Source: Favolaschia claudopus (lineage: Eukaryota; Basidiomycota; Agaricomycetes; Agaricales; Mycenaceae). From it: DNA of 64,000 bases. The notes beneath the pieces were generated by a model, which ran no database searches, was not told the DNA's origin, and worked only from the letters and a program-made list of their open reading frames with translations. The DNA lies in the NCBI GenBank assembly GCA_037176885.1, contig JAWWNJ010000001.1, forward strand, positions 4,402,001-4,466,000. The letters run 5' to 3'. Shown one piece after another: positions 44,325 to 55,836 of this stretch (its first letter is position 1; every line of letters begins with the position of its first letter). Made by a program: the position numbers and the translations under genes.

Positions 44325-44985
44325 TCATCCCGCTGATACCTCCTGATACCTCGGAATATAAACACTTCCAGTAACACTATATCCGCGACGTTGGCGTCTA
44401 GAATCTGCCATAGCCACCATCGCAACTTCCACGCGAGTGAACACGCAAACGACCCGACATACGATTCTCTGGTGCGCGATTGTGTCAAAATATCCTGTGA
44501 TATCGGTGCCCAGTTCCTGGAGCATAACATATAAGGACTAGGAACTCGAACCATGGGAGAATTAGATTCGTACCAGGAGGTCGTTGGTTTTGAGTTCGTA
44601 TGGATAGGAAGCTTGGCCTTCTGGACTGAGCCGTCGGCCGTTTACGAAGGTGCCGTTGGCGCTGTGAGTGTCGCGGACAAAAATCTGTCGACGGCCTTCG
44701 TGTCAGCTATGTATGTGCTGATTTGAAATTCAACCAACGAACTTTGTTCCCTTCCTGCCACACCTCCGCATGCTGTCTGCTCACAACGCTCGAATCGAAA
44801 TTGACCTGTTTCTTATCCGGTGCCGGCGAAGATTGCGCATTACTGCTCGGGCTTTTGCGACCTAGACGGACTCGGCGGCCGGGGGTGGTTAATGCGATTT
44901 GTTTAGGAATGAAGAACGAGTCGTTGAGGGGGTAGAGGTATAGGGCCGGGTACACTGGGGAGGTGGAGAGCATTGGGGCTGGCAT
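44325..44985 (-). CDS. truncated FHA-domain protein
   Basis: Three exons (44985-44743, 44684-44574, 44516-44325) encode about 181 residues. A complete forkhead-associated domain is readable: ALYLYPLNDSFFIPKQI, VRLGRKSP, VVSRQHAEVW (phosphothreonine-contacting SRxH), FVRDTHSANGTFVNGRRLS and LKTNDLLELGTD. FHA domains bind phosphothreonine peptides. The relatives I know continue with a long coiled-coil and often a C-terminal membrane helix. Here the frame stops about 45 residues after the FHA fold, so the gene is either truncated or the downstream part lies in exons I could not join. An ATG at 44985 is the first true ATG. Confidence 0.7.
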
Positions 44986-45622
44986 GGTGGTGCGCGGGAG
45001 GTGAGGTGGCACCACACTGAGGCTAGTGGTTATGCTAGGCCCAGAAGTAAATTTACGTCCGACCCAACGCCCGTCACCTTCTGTTTGAAAGCGCTTTATC
45101 GCCGAAAAGCAGACGAGCGATATTGTATTCTTTATCGTCTGTTGAAAGATCCTCCATTGGCCAGTGCGGTTCCCTGCGTATAATGTATGTAGGATCTATA
45201 TGCGTCCCTGAAAAATTTGAGCACCCAGGTTACAGAACTCGTTGCAGGGTGCAACTGGATACCATCCGATCTACTTTTTCACCTCGAATTGAATTCCATG
45301 TTCGGCCTGAACGTGGTTAAAGCTCATATACATTGGGAAAACACCAAGAACTCTATATCAATGCGGCACAAGTCTGAAAGCTACTAAAAGCAAAACATTA
45401 CAAGCCGCTTTTCTAGCTACGCAGTCTACCATGGGGAATACAGACAAATCGCGAGTATATACATTTTATCATCGCCATGATTACGTCCAAAAACATATAC
45501 ATTGTCGCATAGGACACAAGATTTCGAAGGCTGGGAGCGACGTGGGTGTATCTGAAGGAGAAGTCAGGGGAATCCTCAGTAACAACGCACGAAACGAACT
45601 TTGGAAAGAAAACGATTCATCA
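44986..45622. other. intergenic; no gene supported
   Basis: Upstream of the FHA gene and downstream of the F-box gene; only short frames. Confidence 0.5.
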
Positions 45623-47188
45623 TCACGCGTAGATGTCCAGTCCCTCCGAGTTCAATCTCTTTATCTCGTTCTGAAATTCGGCGGAGGATTCCCATTCCGC
45701 ATGTTCGTAACAATCTATTTCAATGGTTTCCCACACTGCGACTGGGGGAGGCGCTGGGAGAGTTTGCAGAGCCGCCGGGGTCCACCATCGAGAACGAATC
45801 ATCGATAGAAGCTTGTTCTCGTTGAAATTCCCGCTGAGCTCGTTGACGCCCAGTAATTGCAACTTACGCAACCTCGGTACTAGATGCACCACATCGTTTT
45901 GCGAATACTCCAGTGCGCCGAGGGGGTCATCGTTGATGCAGTATCCGCACGCATCCAACGTGAGATTTGTCAACGCCGGACAATGGATCAAGATGTCATG
46001 CAACTGCTGCGGCTCTAGATTGCAGAAGGTCAGGCTAAAGCACTCGATGTTCGGAGTACGGCGCAGGAAGGATAAAAACACAGCCAATCCGGCCTGGCCC
46101 CAGACTCGGATACGCAAGTCATCATCCCAGCCTTCACCATACCACCCGCAGTGACTTATCTCGAGTGTTTCGAGTTTCGGCAAGGTAAGTTGTCGGAAAC
46201 AGGGCTCGACGTGTCGAGCAGACAACGTTATATCCAGCTGTCGGAGCTGCGAGAGTGTGGTAACTTTTGGTGCCGGAATGTCTGATCCATCATCGTCTGG
46301 GAGCGTTTCGATTGAGACCTCTTCTATATGGGTGCATTGAACGATGATTCGGAGAGTGTAGTGGAACGCTAAGCCGTGCAAAGTAAGGCGCGTGAGCTGC
46401 GGCCATGGCATCAGCGGCACAAGACCACGGGAATCTGGGTCACTGAACGTGAGAGTGATTTCACGAAGTCGTGGAGCGGAAACAAACGCAGAACTGGAGA
46501 GCATATCCAGCGGTTCGCACAATGGCATGTGCAACTGCGCGCTGAGAAGCTCTCTGAAGGTGTCTGGAGGGAGTGCGACTATCGCTTGGACCATAGAATG
46601 ATGTCCTGCCACAGATAGCTCATGCCAGCGAGGCGCAGCACTAAGGAGCACGTCTGCGAGGGCCGGCGGGATTTTTTTCCCGTGGGCACGGGTGAGGTCA
46701 AATGCAATTGGGAGAGGTGCTGAACGCTCCTGGTATTCCTTTGTTATGGCGACGTATTCAGCTGAGAAGAGCTTGTCCGCCGACGTTTTGGATTCAATCG
46801 GAAGCTGAGTCGTCCACAAATCGGGATTGCGAAGAGTGAGCTTTCGCCAGAGTTTGCACACCTGTGAGACGTCAAGCACGCTCCTAACCCTGTAAGCACC
46901 CCCGGAGTCGCCGATTGCGCAACGAAATATATTCGTCAGCAGTTCGTCGGGCAAGTTGCGAACTGGCGCCATCATAAGTGTGAGCGCAGCGAGGACGCCG
47001 TATTCACGCTCTCGCGTGCATTCGAGATCGCGAATCTGAGACTCAATTCGGGCTATTCTCTCCTTGGAAGCAGCGATACGGGCTTTGATCTCTTGTTCGA
47101 AGGGATCCGAGCCAGAGAGTGGGTAAAACGCGGTGGCAACGGTCCGTTCCATGACCTTAAAGTCCAATGAGGTGACTATTCGACGCAC
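45623..47188 (-). CDS. F-box/LRR protein
   Basis: Single exon of up to 521 residues; an internal ATG at 47152 (MERTVATAF) is a possible start. A coiled-coil (IKARIAASKERIARIESQIRDLE, about residues 33-55) precedes an F-box-like block PVRNLPDELLTNIFRCAI and VCKLWRKLTLRNPDLWTTQ. Leucine-rich segments follow to the end (LREITLTF, LTRLTLHGL, LRQLDITL, LETLEISHC, LTNLTLDAC, LRKLQLLG). Same architecture as the F-box gene at 9473, but too different in sequence to be a recent copy. Presumed SCF substrate adaptor; target unknown. Confidence 0.88.
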   Translation of the reverse strand: MRRIVTSLDFKVMERTVATAFYPLSGSDPFEQEIKARIAASKERIARIESQIRDLECTREREYGVLAALTLMMAPVRNLPDELLTNIFRCAIGDSGGAYRVRSVLDVSQVCKLWRKLTLRNPDLWTTQLPIESKTSADKLFSAEYVAITKEYQERSAPLPIAFDLTRAHGKKIPPALADVLLSAAPRWHELSVAGHHSMVQAIVALPPDTFRELLSAQLHMPLCEPLDMLSSSAFVSAPRLREITLTFSDPDSRGLVPLMPWPQLTRLTLHGLAFHYTLRIIVQCTHIEEVSIETLPDDDGSDIPAPKVTTLSQLRQLDITLSARHVEPCFRQLTLPKLETLEISHCGWYGEGWDDDLRIRVWGQAGLAVFLSFLRRTPNIECFSLTFCNLEPQQLHDILIHCPALTNLTLDACGYCINDDPLGALEYSQNDVVHLVPRLRKLQLLGVNELSGNFNENKLLSMIRSRWWTPAALQTLPAPPPVAVWETIEIDCYEHAEWESSAEFQNEIKRLNSEGLDIYA

Positions 47189-48064
47189 TAGAGTTTCGTA
47201 CTTACTTTACCAGTGGGGCCGACGCGATGGAGGAGGGAAAGCGCGAAACGTCACGCGTTATGCGTGACAGGAAATTCTCTTGCCCCTTGACAACCCCTTG
47301 ACTAGCTTGACTTCTGAACCTCGATATCCGAGATGGGATTGGGCTCCAATGAGCGCAGAAAGCTCTAGTAATAGTATGCATCCCCTATCCACGCCTTTCA
47401 GGCGAGACAAGGTACTATGCCTAAGTATGTTTTGTCTATAACAGTCGACGTCCTGGTTTATCTTGATTGTAGACTGGGAGCCGCTTCACTCAAGCCGATC
47501 CCGATTCACGGTTTCTAATGCACATACAAACTTTGCTAGCGTTGGAACGAGGTCCTCCGATTCCTAATTGCCATACGACGTGGTCCGACCATCACCACGA
47601 CCTATTACACCTCTGCCTGCCAGTGGCTTCCAACCCTTTTCATTCAGCTGAAAGCATCTCGGCTCTTCGTATCGACTTGATTCAGAGAGTCCTGTGCTCG
47701 GCATACCTGCTGTACCTACCTGGTACCTGGCCAAGCAATGGACTCGGAACACGACACATATATTGACCATACTCCGAGGGCTGCCACGTCTCTCTCAGAC
47801 TCTCATCCTCCCTCACTGGCTCTGCGAGTCCGCGGTTTTGCAAGTTCAATTTCTCAATCTCCAATCTCTGCGGTTGCAGCTTCGTCTCTCAAGTCTGCCC
47901 AGTTTCGAGAGCGTTTTGTACCAGCTCCGATTCGAAGCAGCTCATATTCGCGCCGTTGTGTTACTTCACGCGCGTCTATGTTTCCTGCCACTACTATCTC
48001 GACGCCTCAACCTACTCTCGCCGCTTACTGCCGCATGATTTCCGAGCGAGCTCTCTGATGGGCC

Positions 48065-48071
48065 TATAAAA
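48065..48071 (+). promoter_or_regulatory. TATA box, copy 2 of the long repeat
   Basis: GGCCTATAAAAGACC, 42 bases before the ATG at 48113; positional equivalent of the box at 23007-23013. Confidence 0.55.
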
Positions 48072-48112
48072 GACCAAATCACAAACAGTGACTTTTTCCT
48101 TCATACGACCGC

Positions 48113-48799
48113 CATGTCACTCCCCATCACCTCCAATCCCGCTCGTTTCACTCTCTCACAACTTATCTACGGCCTCTCTCTCTAGCAGAGACTGACCAAG
48201 GATGACTTTGACGTGTCGCGCTCCAAATGCGTCAAGCTCACTCCCATTCCCAAACATCCTTCTCGCGTTCCCCATTTCTCCCACCGTCGCCTCCAGATGC
48301 CCTCCATCTGCCGTGGTGGACTCAATGGCGTTAAAGACAGCATTGCCCCAACCCTATTCGCATGGCGTTCTCGCCTACAGGTTCTGACGCGGTGGAAGCC
48401 GACGCGCTAGTGGGTGCCCTTGCCCGCGTCAAGATCAAAAAACGCAAATGCACCGAGCTCGAGGAGGACGACGATCGCGACGCTACCATCGAATCGCACC
48501 CTCACTACCCGCCTCCCGCGGCGCGCGGGCCTTCAAGCTGGTTTCTGGAGGCTCGTCGAGACGCGCACATCTGGGCCCGCCGCATAGTCTCCCCCGTTTC
48601 CATTCATGTCGTTCCCGCCGCCGTCGTAGTCGCCGCGACTCCCGCCAACCCACTTGCCACTGATTGCACCAACCTCACCACCAAGGAGGAGCCCAGCGGC
48701 GATGTCCAACGCACCAAGCGCATGCGCAGCGGGCGTGAAAACACACCCTTCCCCACTTTTGACTCCCAAGGTTGGCGTGAAGAGGTCGCTTGTTCGTAA
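48113..48799 (+). pseudogene. decayed copy of the repeat-encoded basic protein
   Basis: The ATG at 48113 opens a frame that stops after about 24 codons (CTCTCTCTCTAG at 48175-48186). The downstream part is open again (48362-48799) and keeps GSDAVEADALV, a KIKKRK basic cluster, an acidic EEDDD block and SGRENTPFP from the intact copy at 22193-22954. Loss of the N-terminal part and frame breaks point to a pseudogene. Confidence 0.6.
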
Positions 48800-49989
48800 A
48801 TGAATTGTCTGCTCCAAGAACAAGTTCGTCTTTCGCTTGTTCATCCTTGGCCTATGAGCTCAGTGAGGAGTCGCTAGGATGACATCCCGGTGCTGCATAT
48901 TTCCAGGAACACGATCTTCCCTCCAATTTTCAACTCCTTCTCAAACCGTCTCACTTTTCTGTCTGTCGTTCTTCCGATTCTGTTTTCGCTCTCGTTGCCG
49001 CTAAAATGTTTGTGATAGATTCGTCCATCGGACTCACTTCTTCCCATCATCTAGAATCTGCTTCATATTCTCCGTACGCTCTTCCTTCATCTCTTCGTGT
49101 CGCCTCTGGTCGCCAATAAGCCCAGCACCTGCCTGCACGTATAGAGAGAACACTTATCCTGGTCGACCCGCAGAAGACTGCTTGCTTGCTTAGAGTATGC
49201 TTGCTTGCTTAGAGTATGTCTCTTCGTTCTTCTATCTCTGCATCACTAACGGTGTCTTCAGGAATTCCACATTACTATTGCTTAAGACTAGACCGCACTT
49301 TCTATTGCTTAGACCGGGGTAAGGCATTGCCTTGTGTATGTCTTGTGCGCTTAACCAATCGCCTGCTTCTAAGTAGGATGGTGATGAAATGCTCGATATA
49401 TCGAAAGACTTTGTGCTTGGGACTCTGCCTGTATAGACTCGGATGCTGCTTGGATTTGGTGCGTCTTCTTCTGATCTGACGCGTTCTCGTTCCTGACGCG
49501 AGCGCAGGACTGTGCCCCCTTGATGTGGTTCCTCCTCTCGCCTCCCCAACTCTCCTTCCACCCACCATGGCTTGCTTTAATCTCGTCATGGCAGGTCTCT
49601 GCCGTCCTGTCGTATCGCGGTTCTTGCATGGTCTCGGTAGGTACATCGTCCGTACGTCTCGTTCTCTTCCACCGTTATATCTCTCTGACCTCCTTTGCGT
49701 GCAGTGCCCACTGGTCACTCCACCGCATCCTCGTCTATCCTCGTCTGCACTGGCTCCTCTGTGACCATACTCTGTTGGACTTCGGGAGACCTCGCATTTA
49801 CGGTCTTTCTTGCAGGTGCGTCTTCCGCCCTGTCGCTCTGGCTTAGGCTTTCGCTGATGTATTATGCAGAATCAGACAATCTTTCTGTTCTTTCAGCCGT
49901 CCGATCCTTCCAACACGCTCCCTAGCGCCAACTGTAGTCGTCCATCGCCGGGATTTTGGCGAGCTTTGGCTCGCCTTTCTGTCTTTACG

Positions 49990-50400
49990 AGTACACGATA
50001 CTTGGGTACGCTGGCTGGTCGGCGTGTATGGATTCAATATGTCTATGTTTTTGGCATCACGACACTATCATGAGCACGACACTCATCTGCAATCACCGCG
50101 AGCTGGCAGTACGCTCCTTCCCGTTCATGCTCTTTTATCGACCAGGCTCACTCCCAGCGAATGCGCTACCCCGGCTGGCGGGGCAAACCATCGCTCGCCG
50201 CTCTGTCGTAACTAGTACATGATACTGGGTAGGTTTCGGTTTTGTGGCTGGCACTGGCTGACTAGTGTGGATAGATTCACTACGCCTACGTTCTTTGACA
50301 TTGCGACGCTCTATCATGAGCACGACACTCTTTTGGCAATCACCGCCAGCTGGCAGCACGCTCCTTTGCCACCACGCTCGTTCCTCACCGTGTCCTGACT
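49990..50400 (+). repeat. ~225-bp tandem duplication in copy 2 tail
   Basis: The blocks GATACT(T)GGGTA, CTATCATGAGCACGACACTC, GCAATCACCGC(G/C)AGCTGGCAG and ACGCTCCTT occur twice in the same order, starting near 49997 and 50221. Equivalent to the tandem repeats in copy 1. Confidence 0.7.
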
Positions 50401-51499
50401 TGACTCGCCTATGGGGAGTCTTGCCTCCCTGTCTCTAGTCGTCTGGTGTGTACGTCGTTTTGCGCTTGTAGGGTTCTGACTGACCTCCGCCTACAGGAAA
50501 CCTAGCCGCACACCCACTTCCACCAACGGCATTCGACCAACAACACTCTTTTGTTGACACCCCTTCGGCCCGCATTTACGCTTCCGCCCTCCCCTCCTCG
50601 CTCGAAGAACAACCCGCGCTGCATCTCCGACCACCCCGTCTTTTAGTTGCATGCATTGTCGTACGTTCTCTCCTGCCTTTTGCCTCTGGTGCTCGCTCAA
50701 CGTGGCTTTAGATTCTCCCATCCTTAGAGTTTCTATCACCGCCGCCCCTACTCGCTGTATCGTTACTTAGCCTCTTCCCCTGGTGCCTCCGTGTGTTCCA
50801 AGACCGTACGCATGCCGACAGTTCTTCTGCTGTATTCGCCACCACCGGCTTCATCCCCTCTGTACCGTCGTCAAAAGACCCATCGCCTGTCTCACTATCA
50901 CTTCGTCCTCATCTCTGTTCTTTCGTGGCATATCGTTATCGTTATCTTCGCAATCGCTGTTCTGGTGTTTTCGTCTGCTCTCAGCTTTCGTCCAGTCTTG
51001 CCAGTCGTGCTTTCGTCTTGTGATAGTAATTGGTGCGATGTGCTCGCGCCTGCTGACTTCAAATGCTGATACTTTTCCTGTAGCTTTCGTTTACTTCAAC
51101 GTTACGGGTGTGCCTGCTGTGTTTCCTCGCGAAGGTTTCCTCGCGAAGATTTCGGACATTGTCCTGTTAGCGTATTTCGCTCTTGCATCGCATCTCTATC
51201 AAATTTCGTCCTTTGGCCTTGGGTCCATTTTGCGCTTTTCCCTACGCCAAGCTCGCTCCACCACCGCTATAGACTCGACCCTCTTGTTCTTTTCCAGCGC
51301 GCACCTGCCTTTGCTTCATCGGCCGTTCACCATCGTTGGCCCACAAATCCTTCGCAATCGCCAAGGCTAATGAATCAATGGATGTCCTGCGGACTCGGAC
51401 TCTCACTTCTGTACTTCACCGCTGTAGACCACCATATATACCGTAGCTATATAGTATACTGTCGTTGTATCCATATAGCTAACAATCTGGCGCAATTGC

Positions 51500-52248
51500 C
51501 TTTTCTTGTGTTTTTTTTTCGACACCAAGATCCGAATGTCGGCGAATATCGGCTTTCACTATGAAAGAGTTACTCTTGACCACCATCGATGCATCTGCGA
51601 CCTGGCAGCGACAGTATGAGGCTACTAGTAAACTCGAAGCTTTGCCATTCTCTCTTTGATTTATCCATTTGCATGCGCTTTTCTGTCTCCACGAGCTTTT
51701 TACTTCACCAACTATAATATGAGGGCAACGGACTCGGTCTTGGAGTGTCTTGGTCTTAGACTCAGGCTCAAGTTGGGCTCAAGCTTGGACGCAGATTCCT
51801 CTCGATGTAAATTCCGCGCATGAGGGTCGCGGGTACGGATTGGGCTGTAACCATGTACCCTACTACCAGTGTGGCACACCCGCAGAAACGGTTTCCACAA
51901 GCCGCGTCACCGCCAATCCATCTACTGGGCAGACGGTATTTATATTCGACAACTGCGGCGACAATGCATTCAGTCTATAAATTGGGGAGAGCAAACGAGG
52001 CCGCCCGAACACCGAGTCACCGGCTCGCTTTGTCAGAACTCTTGTGTCAGAAGCGGCTCTCGCGGCCCAAGCTCCAGTTTTTCTAGGTTCAATCGAGCTG
52101 CGATTGCGCTCGACCAGAACACTGTTTTACCCGTGATGAGCTCCTCCTTTGGTACGGGCTCGAGCAGTTGCTCCCCCAAAAAATCACTCATTCCGATTGG
52201 CTTCCAGTCAATACCCTTTCACGTTATACGGTCCGCGAGGATTCACCC
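51500..52248. other. intergenic; no gene supported
   Basis: A plus frame at 51750-51980 is open but unassigned. The stretch holds the promoter of the RTA1-like gene. Confidence 0.45.
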
Positions 52249-53599
52249 ATGGAGGATGCACCCATCGTAGACGACTCTCAGTATGGCTATGTGCCGCAAG
52301 AGTCGGTAGCCATCTTGTTTCTGGTGTTGTTCGGCATTAGCACTCGTGAAATTTATTCTCCCTCGAATTTTCTAGTATCGATGATCGCTCATCATCTTTC
52401 ACAGTGGTTCACGCCGGTCAAGCAATACATTTTCGCCTATGGTGGCTGTTACCGACCGCGATGCTATGCGGTGTCGGAGAAATAATTGGCTGGACTGGGC
52501 GACTGTGGTCGTCTTACTCGCCGAATGAATTTGCGCCTTTTGCTGCCCAGTTTGTTCGCTTTTTCCCCGTTGACTACTCGTGATTGAACAAATTTATTTA
52601 GAACTTGTGCCACAATAGTCTCACCGACGCCGCTGCTTGCCGCCAGCTTTCTGATCATGGAACGTGTAGTTCAGAGGCTCGGAGCTTCGTACTCTAGGCT
52701 CACACCAAAATGGTGTATGTCCTCCTTTCGTTGTCGAACGTTGCTCAAAACTCATCGGTTTGCAGATCTGGTTTTATTTTTGCCTTGTGTATGGCTTTCG
52801 CTGCTACGCAGCATAAGTAATATGACGCTCACTGAAGTTTTGTAGGATTTGATCGCTCTCGTGGTACAGGGTGTCGGCGGTGGATTGGCGTCCGCTGCCA
52901 AAACACTTGACGGGGCCAATCAGGTATGTGCGCGTCAGAACGCACGAATGCCGCGTTGTAAAAACTAGTAGGGCGCGGATATCATGCTCTACGGCATAGC
53001 CTTCCAATTCGGTCAGTGAGGTGGCCCTTTTCTTTAAGTCAAGTCGAATCGTTGGTTTTCTCACACCAAATCCTGCATTCAGCGGTCATCATTATCTTCA
53101 CGATACTTGCCATGGATTTTTTACAGAGATATATTCGAGACAAACCCGTCCGCCGTGTTACCGACTCGGACAGTGTGCGAGGAGATTTGACCTTACGCTT
53201 GAAGATTATGCTCGGTGCTCTCGCATTTTCGACTACGGTACTCGTTGTCCGGTGAGCATTCACCCACCCCTCATGTCAATCTGTCTGCTCTATATTAATT
53301 TCACAATTTTTTCCCCAGTTCTATCTACCGGCTGATCGAGCTCTCGGATGGCTGGACAGGGCGTATCATTCGTACTGAAGTTTATTTCAACGTTCTGGGT
53401 TCGTCGGTCTTTTTCTTTTTTTTTGCCCACCTTCGTAAACTCAATCTACTCAGACGGAGCCATGATCACACTTGCGATTTTCACGCTCAACTTCATACAC
53501 CCTGGAATTTTTCTCATGCCTACACTATCAGAGAAAGGTTCCGAAGGTTTAACAAATTCGGCACATTCAGCAATGGAGTTGGTCCCAGTTTCCGAATGA
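52249..53599 (+). CDS. RTA1-family membrane protein (lipid-translocating exporter family)
   Basis: Nine exons (52249-52345, 52405-52549, 52602-52714, 52766-52788, 52846-52923, 52972-53011, 53083-53251, 53319-53398, 53454-53599) encode about 296 residues with seven predicted helices. Family blocks: YGYVPQESVAILFLVLFGIS, WWLLPTAMLCGVGEIIGWTGRLWS, TIVSPTPLLAASFLIMERVVQRLG, LIALVVQGVGGGLAS, FLQRYIRDKPV, YRLIELSDGWTGRIIRTEVYF, and LNFIHPGIFL. RTA1 relatives are linked to resistance to aminocholesterol and to phytosphingosine export in yeast; the substrate here is unknown. Exon 4 has only 23 nt. The start at 52249 matches the usual short cytosolic or extracellular N-tail before YGY. Confidence 0.93.
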
Positions 53600-53802
53600 G
53601 CTCCTTGAAAGATCAAGATCACATGAATCACGTCGCATTGCGCTCCGAAGAGGCCTAGTATCCTACCCTAGATAATACAACAAAGTTGCATTTATTGGCT
53701 TGGGACCCGAAAACGGCTGCTAGAGCATCTAAGACGAGTGTAGAAAACTGAGAAGCAGAAATATAATTTATTTACCTCTCCTACAGGACCTACACAGTAA
53801 TT

Positions 53803-55836
53803 TCATGTTAATATCCTTTCCAACAAATCCCTCAACCTCCCAATCTCCTCCTTGCGTCGGGGCCGAGGCGAAGCAGCATTATCCGAATCCGGAGCCTCAA
53901 CCCCAGCCCTGGCCATATACCCAGCATGATAGAACTTGGGCACCGCACTATTAGGCGCGACACTACCATCGCTCACAAGCAAAATTTCCGCCGGGTCGTT
54001 TGGGTGCCGCTCCCAAACGACGGAATTACCGATCCCGACACGACAAATGCGCTCGTTGCAGCTGAAGATGGATTTGACATCTTGATACGTTCGTGCATTA
54101 ACGGTAGGATCCGGTCTCCCTGGACGGATGAAACCTGGGCGGGGAAAGAGTATGTGCACGTCCGTTAGCTTTGGAAATCGTGAAAACTGCTCTAAAAGTT
54201 GAGGCGAGAGTGGCTGGGACGGTGTTAGAAATGTAAAGAGAAAGCAGGACACCATCAAATAAGTACCTTTTTACGCCCATTATATTTCCAATTCCACTCG
54301 AACCCGAATTGTTTCAGGATGTCTGGGTTACAAATATCCAGAACTAGCTTTGCGTCGACGTGATTCATAGGACCGAAGCCAACACGGAGAGTTTGTGTTT
54401 TCCGAAACGTTGCTCGCAGCACCTCTTCCCAAACGATGTATTCAGGGTGCAAGCCTTTGTCAGGGTCGAATAGGTTTTGAACATGAACAGCCTTATTAGC
54501 CCAATAAGGTGGAAATAAAATCTTCTCGTCCACCCACAAATCGCGCAGCTTTGGCAAAAATCCGCTGGATATCGCACCTAAAAATCGCGGGACCAAGCCA
54601 GTATAATATCGACCGGGCTCAAGCTGCTCCCTTCGATGGCGATTATCTTCATTGTTCCAGAAATGTCGGGTCGTGTTTCGGGCATTATCTTTGATTTCCA
54701 ATCGCGATAGAATTGGAAATTCCGAGGGAGAGAGAGCCTTAAAAAGCTCGATAGTAGATTCATACTGATAGTACGGGCGTGACGCCATCCATGAGATAGT
54801 ACTGAAATTAATTGACGTGAAGGTTAGCAGCACAGAAGATAACGAGTACGTGACAGACCCACCTATGCCGAACATCTATAGTCAATTCTGTCAAGAGATG
54901 ACAGTGTACCATGTCCAGCGGACCTGTCTGCGATCTACTCCGAGCGGCGCGAAACAAAATCTCATCAGAGACTATCAGGTCGAGACGTGTGACAGACGGA
55001 AAGCCCAGGAACGTGAAGGGCGATTGTCCGCCATCCCAGCCCCAGGGGGCCCACACCACCTTCGTAATATCGACTTTAAGGTGCTCAAGGGCGTGATAGG
55101 AAGAGAACGAATCGACACTGTCGACTACAAGGGCTAAAAACGATTGATTGATGTGTCTCAGCTCGAGTGAAGACAGTGTTGGGCCGATGCTTGACAAAAA
55201 TGGATCCAGGCTATGGGATCGGGTGTCAAGTTGCTTGCGTTCTGCTCCGTCGGTCACCGCAGCCAGTATTTCGCCTAGACTCGTTTCCCGCGAACGCAGC
55301 GCACAGTCAACGGCGAGCGTATTGAATCTTCTCAGGTGCCGCAATGCCTCCGCATGTTCGCCACTAAGCGCCCAACTCGAACCTGGATCGGTGTGATAGT
55401 CCAACGATTGAAGGTTTCTCAGCCCTCGAAAGAGGCTGGGAAGTTTCTCGTACAGCTTCCGCACGTCCAAGTCCCAGTCTATCACCGCGGCGGGCGACGA
55501 CGTCGTGTATATGAGAGACATGTGTCTGACATAGCCGCCATAGTCGTCATCATATCGTGGGGGCAGAGGTTCGCGTTCGGCGCAAACGACCAGATGTCGA
55601 ATGGATTTCGCCAACGATTCATGGTTCGGATCTTCATGGAGCAGGAAATCGACGACTTCCAGCGATATGGCGCAGGTTTGGGCGTCCCAGGCATCGAGAC
55701 AGATAGGGAGCTGCCATAGCCGGGCAAGGGCGGTGGGGAATAGCTCGTGCGATTTGGGGAGTGCGTCCAGGACTGTGTATATCGTCTTGGTGTCCGGTAT
55801 GAAGCAGAGAATGGAGGAGAATACGTCCACATTCAT
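53803..55836 (-). CDS. F-box-like/LRR-type hypothetical protein
   Basis: Three exons (55836-54863, 54801-54267, 54213-53803) encode about 639 residues. The N-terminus (MNVDVFSSILCFIPDTKTIYTVLDALPKS) resembles the degenerate F-box start of mushroom LRR proteins. Leucine-rich segments follow (LRNLQSLDYH, LSSLELRHI, LEHLKVDI, VTRLDLIV, LTELTID, LSRLEIKD, LRDLWVDE, FPKLTDVHI). The tail is hydrophilic with PRPRRKEE. No catalytic motif. An F-box role is inferred from the architecture only; the splice joins are in frame and unambiguous. Confidence 0.78.

Larger units (their letters stand above)
47310..51500 (+). repeat. ~4.2 kb dispersed repeat, copy 2
   Basis: Plus-strand partner of 23740-19500, with the same order of blocks: leader similarity from about 47310, TACGACGTGGTCCGA at 47574, TATA box at 48065, decayed basic-protein ORF, TATAGACTCGGA near 49435 and a long pyrimidine-rich tail. 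In the region before the TATA box the copies share a HDTY(M/I)D...ASMFP frame, but both carry different stops or indels, so this part may be non-coding. Identity fades toward 51500 and the outer edge is not sharp. Confidence 0.75.
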
